Shown here piece by piece: positions 37,812-47,803 of a stretch of 64,000 nucleotides of DNA. The DNA is taken from assembly GCF_005502745.1 (NCBI RefSeq), contig NZ_SCNL01000009.1:62001-126000 (forward strand), read 5' to 3'. A model generated the notes under the pieces. It did not search any database, was not told the DNA's origin, and worked only from the letters and a program-made list of their open reading frames with translations. Position numbers and translations under genes: made by a program. Position 1 is the first letter of the stretch, and every line of letters starts with the position of its first letter. The DNA is from Sphingomonas sp. 3P27F8 (lineage in GTDB: Bacteria; Pseudomonadota; Alphaproteobacteria; Sphingomonadales; Sphingomonadaceae).

Positions 37812-40280
37812 TTAACCCGTTTGGCCGCGCCTTGCATCGGCATTTTTCGTGCGCAGTGTCGCGCTGGCGCTGGCGGGATCGTTGGGCCACGGATGGCGCG
37901 GATAGCGTCCTCGCATCTCCTTCGCCACAGCCGCCCAGCTTCCGGCCCAGAAACCGGGAAGATCCCGCGTCATCTGGATCGGGCGCCCCGCGGGCGAGGT
38001 GAGGGACAGGACAAGCGGCACGCGCCCCTCCCCCACCACCGGATGCTCGGCCAGCCCGAACAACGCCTGCACGCGAAGCTCGACGCGCGGGCCGCCCTCT
38101 GCGCCATAATCGATCGCGTGCGATGTGCCCGCAGGGCTGGTGAAATACGCCGGGGCGACGCGGTCGATACGCTGAAGATCGTCCCACCCCAGCATATTGC
38201 GGAGAGCGTGTGTTAGGGTGGCTGAGGTAGTAGCGGCGAGCCGGCGCTGCCCCTCCACGAGCGGGGGCAGCCATTCGTCGAGCCGGTCGAGCAGGGTCGC
38301 ATCGTCGAGGGGGACGCCCGCATAGCCAGCGCGTACGCGGAACGCGCGCGCGCCATCGCCCCATGGCAGCAGGTGCAGACCATGGCGGCGCACGCCCTCC
38401 ACCAGCGCCGCGGCGATCAGCGCTGGCGAGGCGTTCGAGTCGGGCCCGCTCGCCAGCCGAATGGCGCCCAGGCGGCGCTCACGCAGCGGCCGCACGGCCC
38501 CGGTCGCGGCGTCGAACTCGGCAATATGGCGCGTCTCGATCCGCGCGGCGAACAGCGCCTCGACCGTCTCGGCATCGACCGCCGCCGCTGACAGGATGCG
38601 CGCGCCGGCCGCCATCCCCTGCGTCTCGGCGACCGCCAGCCATTCATTGCGGGCGAGCGGCGCGGTCGGATCGAGCCTGAAGCCACGCCCGCCGACCGAG
38701 GCCCAGCGCTCCCCCGAGGCATCGCGCCGGCGCGCCACCCGATCCGGGAAGGCGAGCGCGATGCAGGTAGCGACACGCTGCCCCTCCCCAAGGCTCGCAA
38801 CCTCGACAAAAGGCGCCTGACTGCCGCCGACCAGCCGCGCCCAGCGGGCGGCGAGGCTGCGCGCCGCTTCGGCCTTGCGCGATCGATCCCCGCGCCAGCG
38901 CCGCAACCTGAGTTCCAGATCGGCGTCATTCCCGCCCAGCCCGCGCTCGCCCAGCAGCACAGCCACATCGGCAGCCGTCGCTGCAAGCCCCATCCCGGCC
39001 GCACGCACCAGCATGTGCGCGAGCCGCGGGGGCATCGGCAGCGACGCGATGGCGCGGCCGTGCACGGTCGGGCGCCCATCGGCATCGATCGCGTCGAGCA
39101 TGGCAAGCCGCGCACGTGCCTCAGCCACGGCTGCCTCGGGTGGGGGATCGATCCACGCCAGATCGCGCGGATCGGCGACGCCCCAGATCGCGGCGGCAAG
39201 CACCAGCGCGGAAAGATCGGCCTCCAGCATCTCGGGCGGGTCGAAACGCGGCAGGCCAGCAGTTGCCGCTTCCTCCCACAGGCGATAGGCGATGCCCGGA
39301 CGCTGCCGCGCCGCGCGACCGGCACGCTGGATGACCGCAGCCTGGCTGGCGCGTTCCGTGACCAGCCGCGTCATCCCCGCCGCGCGGTCATAGCGCGGGC
39401 GACGCGCCAGCCCCGAATCGACGACCACGCCGATCCCATCCAGCGTGAGGCTGGTTTCGGCGATCGAGGTGGCGAGCACGAGCTTGCGTGCGCCATCCGG
39501 CTCGGCCCGGATCGCGGCGCGCTGCGCGGCGGGATCGAGGGCGCCGTGAAGCTTGTGAAGGGTGACGCCGGGGATGCCCTCCAGCCGCTCGGCGGTGCGC
39601 TCGATCTCCGCCACGCCCGGGAGGAACGCCAGCACCCCGTCCGCCGTTTCGCGCAGCGCCAGACGCACGGCGCCGGCCACCGCATCCTCGATCCGCGCAT
39701 CGCCGCCACGCCCGAGATAACGCAGCTCGAGCGGCCAGCTTCGTCCCGCGCTCTCGATCACCGGCGCGTCGCCCAGCAGCCTGGCGAAGCGCGCGCCATC
39801 GAGCGTGGCGGACATCGCCACCAGCCGCAGATCGGGCCGTAATCCAGCCTGCGCGTCGATAGCGAGCGCCAGGCCGAAATCTCCATCGAGGCTTCGCTCG
39901 TGCACCTCGTCGAACAGCACGGCGGAAATACCATCCAGTTCCGGGTCGTTCTGGATGCGCGCGACGAAGATCCCCTCCGTCACCACCGTGACCCGCGTCG
40001 CCGCCGAGCGCTTCGTATCGAGCCGGGTGGCATAGCCGAACGTGCGCCCCACCGGCTCGCCCGCCAGCGCCGCCATCCGCTCCGCCGCCGCGCGCGCGGC
40101 AAGCCGGCGGGGCGACAGGAGCAGCACCTCCCCCGCGCACCAATCCTCCGCGATCAGCGCGGGGGCGACCGCGGTGGTCTTGCCCGCACCCGGCGGCGCG
40201 ACCAGCACCGCTCCCGATCGCTCGCGCAACGTGGCGAGCAGATCGGGCAAAACGGCGTGGATGGGCAGATCGTCAGCCAA
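37812..40280 (-). CDS. hrpB: ATP-dependent helicase HrpB
   Basis: An 822-residue DEAH-box helicase of normal HrpB length. It has Walker A APPGAGKTTAVA (about 26-38), DEVHERSLDGD as the DEAH-type motif II (here DEVH), MSATLDGARFA motif III, ATSIAETSLTLDGI and VIQRAGRAARQRPG (motif VI), a helicase-associated domain and the HrpB-specific C-terminus. The RNA or DNA substrate in vivo is not established for the family. Its ATG overlaps the adenosine kinase stop by 8 bp. Confidence 0.95.
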   Translation of the reverse strand: MADDLPIHAVLPDLLATLRERSGAVLVAPPGAGKTTAVAPALIAEDWCAGEVLLLSPRRLAARAAAERMAALAGEPVGRTFGYATRLDTKRSAATRVTVVTEGIFVARIQNDPELDGISAVLFDEVHERSLDGDFGLALAIDAQAGLRPDLRLVAMSATLDGARFARLLGDAPVIESAGRSWPLELRYLGRGGDARIEDAVAGAVRLALRETADGVLAFLPGVAEIERTAERLEGIPGVTLHKLHGALDPAAQRAAIRAEPDGARKLVLATSIAETSLTLDGIGVVVDSGLARRPRYDRAAGMTRLVTERASQAAVIQRAGRAARQRPGIAYRLWEEAATAGLPRFDPPEMLEADLSALVLAAAIWGVADPRDLAWIDPPPEAAVAEARARLAMLDAIDADGRPTVHGRAIASLPMPPRLAHMLVRAAGMGLAATAADVAVLLGERGLGGNDADLELRLRRWRGDRSRKAEAARSLAARWARLVGGSQAPFVEVASLGEGQRVATCIALAFPDRVARRRDASGERWASVGGRGFRLDPTAPLARNEWLAVAETQGMAAGARILSAAAVDAETVEALFAARIETRHIAEFDAATGAVRPLRERRLGAIRLASGPDSNASPALIAAALVEGVRRHGLHLLPWGDGARAFRVRAGYAGVPLDDATLLDRLDEWLPPLVEGQRRLAATTSATLTHALRNMLGWDDLQRIDRVAPAYFTSPAGTSHAIDYGAEGGPRVELRVQALFGLAEHPVVGEGRVPLVLSLTSPAGRPIQMTRDLPGFWAGSWAAVAKEMRGRYPRHPWPNDPASASATLRTKNADARRGQTG

Positions 40281-41271
40281 GCGTCTCCGCCGCCAGCTTC
40301 TTCAGGTCCACCTGCGGCCGCGCGCCGAAATGGCTGATGATCTCCGCCGCGCATGCCGCGCCGAGCCTGAGCGATTCGGCTACGCCGCGCCCTTCGGCCT
40401 GCGCATGCAGGAAGCCGGCCGCGAACAGATCGCCGGCGCCCGTGGTATCCACCACTTTCTCGACCGGCGCGGCGGCGACCAGAACGCGCTCGTCCCCGGC
40501 TATCGCCATCGCGCCCTTTTCGCTCAGCGTCACGACGAGCAGCGGCACCTTCGCCTGCAACGTCGCGATCGCGGCATCGACATCGGCCGTTTCGGTGAGG
40601 CACATGATTTCAGCCTCGTTCGCGAACAATACGTCGATCAGGCCGTGATCGATCAGATCGTGGAACGCGCCGCGATGGCGCTCGATCACGAATTCGGCCG
40701 AAAGCGTGAAGGCGACCTTGCGCCCCGCCGCGCGGGCAACGTCGATCGCGGCGCGCATCGCGGCGCGCGGCTCCTCCGGATCCCACAGATAGCCCTCGAG
40801 ATAGAGATATTGCGCATCCGCGATCAGATCGCGATCCAGCGCCTCCGCCGGAAGATAATGCGAGGCGCCCAGGAAGGTGTTCATCGTGCGCTGCCCATCC
40901 GGCGTCACGAAGATCAGGCAGCGGCCGGTGGTCGGCTGGCCGGGGCGCGTCGCGGTGTCGAAACGGATGCCGGCGGCGCGGATATCGTGCGCGAAGACCT
41001 GGCCGAGCTGATCGTCCGCGACCTGCCCGATGAAGCCGCACTTGCCGCCGAGCGACGCGATGCCCGCGATCGTGTTGGCCGCCGAGCCGCCCGACATCTC
41101 CTGCCCCGGCCCCATCTTGGCATAAAGCGCGTCAGCGTCCTCGGGCGAGAAGACGAGCTGCATCGCGCCCTTCGTCATGCCGTTGCCGGCAATGAAATCA
41201 TCGGCGGCGGGGGCGAGAATGTCGACGATCGCATTGCCGATCGCGACGACCGCGTAGGTAGGCTGGGTCAA
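40273..41271 (-). CDS. adenosine kinase (PfkB family)
   Basis: A 332-residue ribokinase-fold enzyme. It has the N-terminal AIGNAIVDILA, GGSAANTIAGIASLGGKCGF, the PfkB2 motif DTTGAGDLFAAGFLH with the catalytic Asp, and FANEAEIMCLT. It resembles the sphingomonad/rhizobial adenosine-kinase-like group and phosphorylates a nucleoside or sugar with ATP. No ATG precedes the conserved region; TTG at 41271 gives (M)TQPTYAVVAIGN. A further TTG lies five codons upstream. Overlaps hrpB by 8 bp. Confidence 0.9.
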   Translation of the reverse strand: MTQPTYAVVAIGNAIVDILAPAADDFIAGNGMTKGAMQLVFSPEDADALYAKMGPGQEMSGGSAANTIAGIASLGGKCGFIGQVADDQLGQVFAHDIRAAGIRFDTATRPGQPTTGRCLIFVTPDGQRTMNTFLGASHYLPAEALDRDLIADAQYLYLEGYLWDPEEPRAAMRAAIDVARAAGRKVAFTLSAEFVIERHRGAFHDLIDHGLIDVLFANEAEIMCLTETADVDAAIATLQAKVPLLVVTLSEKGAMAIAGDERVLVAAAPVEKVVDTTGAGDLFAAGFLHAQAEGRGVAESLRLGAACAAEIISHFGARPQVDLKKLAAETLG

Positions 41272-41366
41272 GTATGGAAACCCCAAACGAATGGAAAGCT
41301 GGCGAGCGCCGTAGTGAGAGCGCCCGCCTTGCGCAACCGCCCGTGACCGCGCATCTCCTGCTACAG

Positions 41367-42035
41367 ATGTTCCGCGCGCTATCCCTTTCGCTGTCGCAAT
41401 TGGGCGATCCGCGCATCCTGCGGGTGCTGGGCAAGAGCCTGTTGGCGACCATTGCGCTGTTCCTGCTGCTGGGCCTCGGCGTGTGGTGGGGCGTGGAACA
41501 GGCGCTCGCCCGATCCGAGTGGCATGACGAGCTGGCATCGGCTGCGACCATCGTCGCGCTGGTGCTCGCCTTCTGGTTCCTGTTCCGCGCGATCGCGGTG
41601 GCCGTGGTCGGGCTGTTCGCGGACGATGTGGTGGAAGCGGTGGAGGCGAAGCATTATCCTGCCGCACGTGCCGCCGCACGCCCGGTGGCGATGCATCGCG
41701 CCGCGCTGATGGGGCTGCGGTCCGCCGGGCGATTCCTGATGGTGAACCTTCTGCTGCTGCCGCTCTATGGCGTGCTGCTGTTCACCGGCATCGGCACCGC
41801 GGCGCTGTTCTTCATCGTCAACGGCTGGCTGCTCGGGCGCGATCTCGGCGATATGGTGGCGGCGCGACACATGGACGATGCGGCGATGCGCGCGTGGCGC
41901 CGGACGAACGGGGGCCAGCGCCTGCTGCTTGGCCTTGCCGCGACCGGGCTGTTCGTGGTTCCGCTGCTCAACATTCTCGCGCCGGTGCTGGGCGCGGCGA
42001 TGGCGACACATCTGTTTCATCGGGGACGACAATGA
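41367..42035 (+). CDS. EI24-domain (CysZ-like) integral membrane protein
   Basis: About 222 residues with five or six hydrophobic stretches (LLATIALFLLLGLGVWWGVE, TIVALVLAFWFLFRAIAVAV, FLMVNLLLLPLYGVLLFTG, LLGLAATGLFVVPLLNILA). It fits the EI24/CysZ family, which includes sulfate channels, though the substrate here is unknown. An in-frame ATG at 41274 would leave just two bases to the divergent kinase start codon and no promoter room, so ATG 41367 (MFRALSLSLSQLG) is preferred. Its stop overlaps the lipoprotein start. Confidence 0.82.
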   Translation: MFRALSLSLSQLGDPRILRVLGKSLLATIALFLLLGLGVWWGVEQALARSEWHDELASAATIVALVLAFWFLFRAIAVAVVGLFADDVVEAVEAKHYPAARAAARPVAMHRAALMGLRSAGRFLMVNLLLLPLYGVLLFTGIGTAALFFIVNGWLLGRDLGDMVAARHMDDAAMRAWRRTNGGQRLLLGLAATGLFVVPLLNILAPVLGAAMATHLFHRGRQ

Positions 42036-42403
42036 CGCGCGGGCTTGGCATTTTGGCGACGGCTGGGTTGCTCGCGGGCTGCGCCACGACCGGCGCCAAC
42101 CCGCCGGGGTCCGGCGCGTCGGCCGTGGCCGTGCCGTACAGTTCGACCGGGCTGGAGCGCGTTATCGGGCAGGACAGCGCCGCGCTCGTCAAGCTGTTCG
42201 GCAAGCCCGACGCCGACGTTCAGGAAGGGACGGCGCGCAAGCTTCAGTTCCAGAGCCGGATCTGCGTGCTCGATGCGTATCTTTATCCGCGCGGAAACCA
42301 GGAACCGCGCGTCACCTATATCGATGCGCGCGAGCCTGACGGCAGTTCGATCGACCGCGCGAGCTGCGTCGCGGCGCTCACCCGGCGCGAGGGCGTACGC
42401 TAG
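42032..42403 (+). CDS. small predicted lipoprotein
   Basis: A 123-residue protein with a lipoprotein signal: MTRGLGILATAGLLAGCATT, lipobox LLAGC at residues 13-17. The mature part has LERVIGQDSAALVKLFGKPD and CVLDAYLYPRG, a pattern like SmpA/BamE-type small envelope proteins, without clear family membership. Two cysteines (RICVLD, ASCVAA) could form a disulfide. Coupled to the EI24 gene by ATGA, convergent to the PhzF gene with 7 bp between. Confidence 0.85.
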   Translation: MTRGLGILATAGLLAGCATTGANPPGSGASAVAVPYSSTGLERVIGQDSAALVKLFGKPDADVQEGTARKLQFQSRICVLDAYLYPRGNQEPRVTYIDAREPDGSSIDRASCVAALTRREGVR

Positions 42404-42410
42404 GCACCGG

Positions 42411-43208
42411 CTATGCCAGCAGAAACGTGCCCTCGACCACGGTGACGCAATCGCCGCCCAGCATCACGCGATCGCCCGCGAGCCGGCATGACAGGCGACC
42501 GCCGCGCGCGCTGGCCTGATATGCGCTGAACGTGTCGCGGCCCAGCCGCTTCGCCCAATAGGGCACCATCACGGCGTGGGCGGAGCCGGTGACCGGATCC
42601 TCGTCGATCCCCGCGCCCGGCGCGAAGGCGCGGCTGATGATGTCGCTGTCGTCGCCCGGGGCGGTGACGATCGTGAGCGTGTCGCCCTCCTTCGCCAGCG
42701 CGCGAAAGTCCGGCTCCAGCGCGCGGACGGCATCGGCATCGCTGAGGACAACCAGCGCATAGCGGCTTTCGTGCCAAAGGGTTTCGACCGCATCGTCCAG
42801 CCCGAGCGCGGCAATCACCGAGGGCAAGGGCTTCGCCGCCGGCGCCCAGGCCGGCAGCGCCATCTGATAGCCAGCCCCGTCGCGCTCGACCTCCAGCACA
42901 CCGGCTTTGCGCGTGCGGAAGCGCACGCGTTGCCGCGCATCCTCCGCCGAGAGCACGAAATGCCCGCTCGCCAGCGTCGCGTGGCCGCACAGCGCGACTT
43001 CGGCAACGGGGGTGAACCAGCGCAATTCGAAATCCGCCTCTCCGCTGGAATCGGGAATGAGAAAGGCGGTTTCGGACAGGTTGTTTTCGGCGGCGATCGC
43101 CTGCAGCGTCGCATCGTCAAGCCACGCGGCGAGCGGCATCACCGCCGCCGGATTGCCCGCGAACGGCGTGCTGGCAAAGGCATCGATCTGTGCGAAACCC
43201 AATCTCAT
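42411..43208 (-). CDS. PhzF family isomerase/epimerase-like protein
   Basis: A 265-residue PhzF protein. It has the family start QIDAFASTPFAGNPAAVM, the catalytic-Glu motif AENNLSETAFL, CGHATLASGHF and DEDPVTGSAHAVMVPYW. PhzF enzymes isomerise trans-2,3-dihydro-3-hydroxyanthranilate in phenazine makers; most homologues, as here, stand alone with unknown substrate. GGAGCGG precedes ATG 43208. It ends 15 bp downstream of the CDF gene on the same strand. Confidence 0.93.
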   Translation of the reverse strand: MRLGFAQIDAFASTPFAGNPAAVMPLAAWLDDATLQAIAAENNLSETAFLIPDSSGEADFELRWFTPVAEVALCGHATLASGHFVLSAEDARQRVRFRTRKAGVLEVERDGAGYQMALPAWAPAAKPLPSVIAALGLDDAVETLWHESRYALVVLSDADAVRALEPDFRALAKEGDTLTIVTAPGDDSDIISRAFAPGAGIDEDPVTGSAHAVMVPYWAKRLGRDTFSAYQASARGGRLSCRLAGDRVMLGGDCVTVVEGTFLLA

Positions 43209-43222
43209 CAATACCGCTCCAT

Positions 43223-44170
43223 TCAAACGCGCTTGCCGAACCAGTGCGGCGTCACATCCGCCTCGACCAGCGGATTATCGGTATCGACATGCCCCTCCGG
43301 ATCGAGGTGGATCAACACCTCAACCTTCGGAAACGCATCGCGCAGCCGCCGCTCGACATTCTCCACGATCGTGTGCGCGTCGGCGACCGTGATTTCCCGC
43401 GCCACCTCCATGTGGAATTGCGCGAAATCGAGGCTGCCGGAACGCCGGGTGCGGAAATCGTGGATTCCGCGAATCCCCGGCTGGCGCGCGGCGACCTCGA
43501 TAAAGGCGGCGCGCTGATCTTCCGGCCATTCCTTGTCCATGAGCTGATCGATGGCCTGGCTTGACGCCTGAAACGCCCCCCAGGCCAGCCACGCCGCGAT
43601 GACGATGCCGAACACGGGATCCGCCCAGCTCAGCCCCACGAACTGATCGAGCGCCAACGCGACGATCACGGACCCGTTGAGCAACGCATCGGACTGATAA
43701 TGCAGATTATCCGCGAGGATCGCGATCGATCCGGTGCGGCGGATGATCGTGCGTTGATACCACAGCAGCACCAGCGTGGCGGCGATCGCGATCGCGGAGA
43801 CGGTGATTCCCAGCCCGGCGTCGTGCGTCGGCTGCGGATCGCGCAGCGCCAGCACCGCGCGCCAGGCGATCGCGGCGGCCGATGCGGCAATGAGCGCGAC
43901 CTGAAACAGCGCGGCGAGCGCCTCTGCCTTGCCATGGCCAAAGCGGTGATCGTGATCGGCCGGCTCGGCGGCGAGCTTGACGCCGTACAGGGTGACGAGG
44001 CTCGCGAGCAGATCGAGCGCGGTATCCGCAAGCGAGCCGAGCATCGCCACCGAGCCCGTCTGCCACGCGCCGAACGCCTTCAGCAGCAGCAGTGATGACG
44101 CCATCGCCACGCTCGCCAGCGCGGCGCGCATGGCAAGCGGGATGACGCGGCGGCGTTCTTCACCAGTCAC
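43223..44170 (-). CDS. cation diffusion facilitator family metal exporter
   Basis: A 315-residue CDF protein with six hydrophobic helices. The metal-site motif on TM2 is SLADTALDLLAS (D-x3-D) and on TM5 HYQSDALLNGSV (H-x3-D), which with two His/Asp indicates a Zn/Fe/Mn-type exporter. The C-terminal cytoplasmic domain has FAQFHMEVAREITVADAH. It exchanges divalent metal for protons. The ATG overlaps the pdxH stop (ATGA, 44167-44170). Confidence 0.94.
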   Translation of the reverse strand: MTGEERRRVIPLAMRAALASVAMASSLLLLKAFGAWQTGSVAMLGSLADTALDLLASLVTLYGVKLAAEPADHDHRFGHGKAEALAALFQVALIAASAAAIAWRAVLALRDPQPTHDAGLGITVSAIAIAATLVLLWYQRTIIRRTGSIAILADNLHYQSDALLNGSVIVALALDQFVGLSWADPVFGIVIAAWLAWGAFQASSQAIDQLMDKEWPEDQRAAFIEVAARQPGIRGIHDFRTRRSGSLDFAQFHMEVAREITVADAHTIVENVERRLRDAFPKVEVLIHLDPEGHVDTDNPLVEADVTPHWFGKRV

Positions 44171-44748
44171 GGGTAGAGCAATCCTTCACGCCAGCCGCCG
44201 GCCCCATCCGGCAGGAACAGGCGGCGTTCATGCAGCCGGTGCGCGCGATCCTGCCAGAATTCGATTCGCTCCGGCGTGACGCGATAGCCGCCCCAGTAAG
44301 CGGGTCGGGGCACGTCCCTGCCGTCGAAGCGCGCGCGCATCTCCTCGAACCTCGCCTCGAAGGTCGCGCGGCTGTCGAGCGGGCGGGATTGATCGGATGC
44401 CCAGGCGCCGAGTTGCGAATCGCGACTGCGCGTCGCGAAATAGGCATCGCTCTCCGCATCGCTCGCTACCGACACCGGGCCTTCGATGCGGATCTGGCGG
44501 CGCAGCGATTTCCAGTGAAACAGCAGTGCCGCCTGTGGATTGGCGGCGAGATCGGCGGCCTTGCGCCCCTCGCGATTGGTGTAGAACACGAAGCCATCGG
44601 GGCCATGCCCCTTCAGCAGCACCATCCGCACCGTCGGGCGCGCCCGGGCATCCGCCGTCGCCAGCGCCATGGCATTGGAATCGTTCGGCTCGGTCGCCCG
44701 CGCTTCGGCATACCAGGCATCGAACAGCTCGAAAGGATCGTCGCTCAT
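44167..44748 (-). CDS. pdxH: pyridoxamine/pyridoxine 5'-phosphate oxidase
   Basis: A 193-residue FMN flavoprotein for the last step of pyridoxal 5'-phosphate synthesis. Conserved blocks are RPTVRMVLLKGHGPDGFVFY, TNREGRKAADLAANPQAALLFHW, RQIRIEG, SRDSQLGAWASDQS, PAYWGGYRVTPERIEFWQ and a C-terminal RLHERRLF. It is at the short end of the family, lacking a longer N-terminal tail. ATG 44748 is picked over upstream codons. Overlaps the CDF gene start. Confidence 0.96.
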   Translation of the reverse strand: MSDDPFELFDAWYAEARATEPNDSNAMALATADARARPTVRMVLLKGHGPDGFVFYTNREGRKAADLAANPQAALLFHWKSLRRQIRIEGPVSVASDAESDAYFATRSRDSQLGAWASDQSRPLDSRATFEARFEEMRARFDGRDVPRPAYWGGYRVTPERIEFWQDRAHRLHERRLFLPDGAGGWREGLLYP

Positions 44749-44851
44749 GCGCGATCCCATAGCGCGGCGCCTCGCCAAGCGCCATCGCGCGCGTCTTGAG
44801 CGCGCTCGCCCACGCGCCTAGAGGGAGCGCCAGGAGATTTGCGGAGTCCAC

Positions 44852-45598
44852 ATGGCAGGCCATTCAAAGTTCAAGAACATCATGCACCGCAAGGGCGCGC
44901 AGGATAAGAAGCGCTCTGCGGCATTTTCCAAGCTGAGCCGTGAAATCACCGTCGCGGCGAAGATGGGCACGCCCGACCCGGACATGAACCCGCGCCTGCG
45001 CGCCGCCGTCAACGCGGCCAAGGCGGCGTCGATGCCGAAGGACAACATCGCCCGCGCGATCGACAAGGCGAGCCGGGGTGACGGCGAGAATTACGAGGAA
45101 GTGCGCTACGAGGGCTTCGGCCCCGGCGGCGTGAGCCTCATCATCGAGGCGCTGACCGACAACCGCAACCGCACCGCGACCAACGTGCGCACGGCGGTGA
45201 GCAAGAACGGCGGAAACCTCGGCGCGTCCGGCTCGGTGAGCCACGGGTTCGATCGCATGGGCCTCATCACCTACCCGGCAAGCGTCGGCGATGCGGAAAA
45301 GGTGTTCGAGGCGGCGCTGGAGGCGGGCGCGGAGGATGTGCAGTCCAGCGAGGACGGACATGAGATCTGGACGGCGCAGGCCGATCTTCACGAAGTGGCC
45401 CGCGCGCTGGAACCGGTGCTCGGCGAGTTCGAGGGGGCGAAGCTCGCCTGGCGCCCGCAGACCAGCGTGCAGGTTGACGAAGGCGACGCGGCTACGCTGT
45501 TCAAGCTGATCGACACGCTGGACGACGACGACGACGTTCAGCAGGTGTGGGGCAATTACGAGGTTTCCGACGAGGTCATGGAAAAGCTGGGCCAGTGA
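44852..45598 (+). CDS. yebC: YebC/PmpR (TACO1) family protein
   Basis: A 248-residue protein, full length for the family. The start [20 protein letters not shown] is diagnostic, followed by [29 protein letters not shown] and RNRTATNVR. Homologues act as transcription regulators or as translation factors for polyproline stretches (TACO1-like). In many proteobacteria yebC lies directly before ruvC, as here (10 bp apart), suggesting a shared transcript. Confidence 0.96.
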   Translation: MAGHSKFKNIMHRKGAQDKKRSAAFSKLSREITVAAKMGTPDPDMNPRLRAAVNAAKAASMPKDNIARAIDKASRGDGENYEEVRYEGFGPGGVSLIIEALTDNRNRTATNVRTAVSKNGGNLGASGSVSHGFDRMGLITYPASVGDAEKVFEAALEAGAEDVQSSEDGHEIWTAQADLHEVARALEPVLGEFEGAKLAWRPQTSVQVDEGDAATLFKLIDTLDDDDDVQQVWGNYEVSDEVMEKLGQ

Positions 45599-45608
45599 GC
45601 CCGGCGCG

Positions 45609-46097
45609 ATGATTATCCTCGGCCTGGACCCGGGCCTCGGCACCACCGGCTGGGGCGTGATCCGGGCGGAGGGGAACCGTCTGTCGCATCTCGCCAACGG
45701 CCGGTTCAAGACCGATACCGGCGAGCCGCTCGCGCGGCGGCTTGCCCATCTCGACACCATGCTCGCCGCGCTGCTCGCCGATCACGCGCCACATGCCGCG
45801 GCCGTCGAGGAGGTGTTCGTCAACAGCAATCCGCAGTCGACGCTGAAGCTTGGGCAGGCGCGCGGCGTGATCCTGCTCGGCGTGGCGCGCGCCGGGATCG
45901 AGCCGGGCGAATATGCCGCGCGGCTGGTCAAGAAAGCGGTGGTAGGCGTGGGCAACGCCGAAAAGGCGCAGGTGCACGCCATGGTCTCGCGGCTGCTGCC
46001 CGGCGTGAAAATCGAGGGCGCGGACGCTGCCGACGCGCTGGCGGTGGCGATCACCCACGCGCATCACCTGGCCGGGCGGCGCGCGGGGATCGCCTGA
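45609..46097 (+). CDS. ruvC: crossover junction endodeoxyribonuclease RuvC
   Basis: A 162-residue Holliday junction resolvase. The acidic active-site residues appear in [14 protein letters not shown] (first Asp), [15 protein letters not shown] (Glu) and [15 protein letters not shown] (two Asp). It cuts four-way DNA junctions with RuvAB. It is preceded by yebC and followed, after an opposite-strand glycine-zipper gene, by ruvA and ruvB. No strong SD is seen. Confidence 0.96.
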   Translation: MIILGLDPGLGTTGWGVIRAEGNRLSHLANGRFKTDTGEPLARRLAHLDTMLAALLADHAPHAAAVEEVFVNSNPQSTLKLGQARGVILLGVARAGIEPGEYAARLVKKAVVGVGNAEKAQVHAMVSRLLPGVKIEGADAADALAVAITHAHHLAGRRAGIA

Positions 46098-46103
46098 CCG
46101 CGA

Positions 46104-47036
46104 TCAGTAGCGGCGGTCGCGATATCTCCATCCGCCATGATAGCGATAACCGGGGCGGCCATAGCCCGGCCTGCCATAGCCCGGCCGCCCATAACCGAAA
46201 TGGCTATAGTAGAACGTCCGATACGGATACGGCCGATAGACCCAGCGCTGGTCGACAAACACCCATGGCCGATACCAGGCCGGCGCGGCATAATAATAAG
46301 GCTCGCCATAGCCCTCATAATAAAAGGCCGGCGCGCCGCCGCGCACGACATAGCCTGGCGGGCATCCCGGGCTGGTGGCGTTGCCGCTCGCACTGCCCAC
46401 CGCCGCGCCGCCAGCCGCGCCGGCGATGCCACCCACCACCAGCCCGGCGCCCCGATCGTGACGCCCGGCGACGCTCGATCCGAGCAATGCACCGAGCAAT
46501 CCGCCGATCACGGCGCCGGTGCCGGCATTGTTGCCCGATCGCACGCAATAACGCTGCGCCCAATCCTCGGCATAAGCTTCGTAATGGCGATCCTGCTCCA
46601 GTTGCTGGGCGTAGGCGGGATCGGCCTGATAGCCGGGCGGTGGCGGGGGCGGGCGCGATCCGTCGTAACCCGGCGGCGCGGTATTGACGTAGCTGTCATA
46701 GGCGGGTGCCTGATCGTAGCCGGGCGCCTGCGGATCATAATATTGGCCGTTCGCAACTGGCGGGTAAGCCTGCTGCGAGGGATATCCCGGCTGCGAAGGG
46801 TAGCCTTGCTGCGACGGGTAGCCCTGTTGCGAAGGGTAGTTTTGCGACGAGGGATAGGCCGGTTGTGGCGGATAATCCTGTGCCGAGGGATAGCCCTGCT
46901 GTGAAGGATAGTCCTGTGACGGGGGATAACCCTGCGGCGGCGGGTAATTCTGCGCCGAAACGGCTGCCAGCGGGGTCGCGACCGCGACGACCCCCGTCAT
47001 TACCCGCAATCCCGTTACACGCCACTTGATAGCCAT
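46104..47036 (-). CDS. secreted glycine-zipper protein with YPSQQG-type repeats
   Basis: A 310-residue envelope protein. Residues 1-29 are a signal peptide ([14 protein letters not shown]). Residues about 30-95 are ten or more six-residue repeats of the type [13 protein letters not shown] helical [21 protein letters not shown] segment is followed by a glycine zipper ([37 protein letters not shown]) like the 17-kDa surface antigen family, and an aromatic tail with [10 protein letters not shown] repeats. It probably sits at the outer membrane. It lies antisense in the gap between ruvC and ruvA. Confidence 0.88.
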   Translation of the reverse strand: MAIKWRVTGLRVMTGVVAVATPLAAVSAQNYPPPQGYPPSQDYPSQQGYPSAQDYPPQPAYPSSQNYPSQQGYPSQQGYPSQPGYPSQQAYPPVANGQYYDPQAPGYDQAPAYDSYVNTAPPGYDGSRPPPPPPGYQADPAYAQQLEQDRHYEAYAEDWAQRYCVRSGNNAGTGAVIGGLLGALLGSSVAGRHDRGAGLVVGGIAGAAGGAAVGSASGNATSPGCPPGYVVRGGAPAFYYEGYGEPYYYAAPAWYRPWVFVDQRWVYRPYPYRTFYYSHFGYGRPGYGRPGYGRPGYRYHGGWRYRDRRY

Positions 47037-47200
47037 GGGACCAGCCTTATCGATATAGGGGACAAACGCTTTATCGCCGGCAATGTGAACCGTCGCTGAC
47101 GCCTGTTGCCGGCGTATGTCTCCCAAAGACGCTTCCGCCGCCCGTTCGTTCCGATTATGTCCGCGGCCATGCGTCACGCCATTCGCACCCTGCCGCCTCG

Positions 47201-47803
47201 ATGATCGCGCATCTCAAGGGCCGGCTCGATTCCACCGGGATCGATCATGCGGTGATCGACGTCGGCGGGGTCGGCTATCTTGTCGGTGCGTCGTCCCGGA
47301 CGCTCGCGGCGATCGGCCCGGTCGGCGAGGCATGCGTGCTGTTCACCGAAATGCTGGTCGGAGAGGAATTCATCCGCCTTGTCGGCTTCGCCCGCGCCGA
47401 GGAGCGCGACTGGTTTCGCCTGCTCACCGGGGTGCAGGGCGTCGGCGCGCGGGTGGCGCTGGCGATCCTTTCCGCGCTGGAGCCGGCCGATCTTTCCCGC
47501 GCGATCGCGGCGCAGGACAAGGCGATGGTTGCGCGCGCCAACGGGGTTGGCCCGAAGCTGGCCGAGCGCATCGTGCGTGAACTGAAGGACAAGGCCGGCG
47601 GGATCGTGCTGGGTCCGGGCGGATCGGCAGCCGCGACAACAGGCGCAACGGGGGCTGGCGCGGATGCCGTTTCCGCGCTGCTCAATCTTGGCTTCCGCCC
47701 GGCGGAGGCGAGCAGCGCGGTGGCGGCGTCCGAGGAAGAGCTTGGCGCGGGCGCGACACTGGACGCCCTCGTCAGGCTGGCGCTGCGCAAGGCAGCGCGC
47801 TGA
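47201..47803 (+). CDS. ruvA: Holliday junction DNA helicase subunit RuvA
   Basis: A 200-residue protein with all three RuvA domains: OB fold ([27 protein letters not shown]), two helix-hairpin-helix motifs ([33 protein letters not shown]) and, after a Gly/Ala linker, domain III ([16 protein letters not shown]) that contacts RuvB. It binds junctions and loads RuvB. The ruvB gene follows after 171 bp rather than immediately. Confidence 0.97.
   Translation: MIAHLKGRLDSTGIDHAVIDVGGVGYLVGASSRTLAAIGPVGEACVLFTEMLVGEEFIRLVGFARAEERDWFRLLTGVQGVGARVALAILSALEPADLSRAIAAQDKAMVARANGVGPKLAERIVRELKDKAGGIVLGPGGSAAATTGATGAGADAVSALLNLGFRPAEASSAVAASEEELGAGATLDALVRLALRKAAR

Noticed and set aside
41274..41366. N-terminal extension of the EI24 protein starting at 41274
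   Set aside because: It would leave two bases to the divergent kinase start codon, so no promoters would fit, and the extension is not membrane-protein-like.
46735..46975. Regular short repeats resembling a CRISPR array
   Set aside because: The unit is about 18 bp, in frame with codons for YPSQQG, without unique spacers; it is protein-coding repetition.
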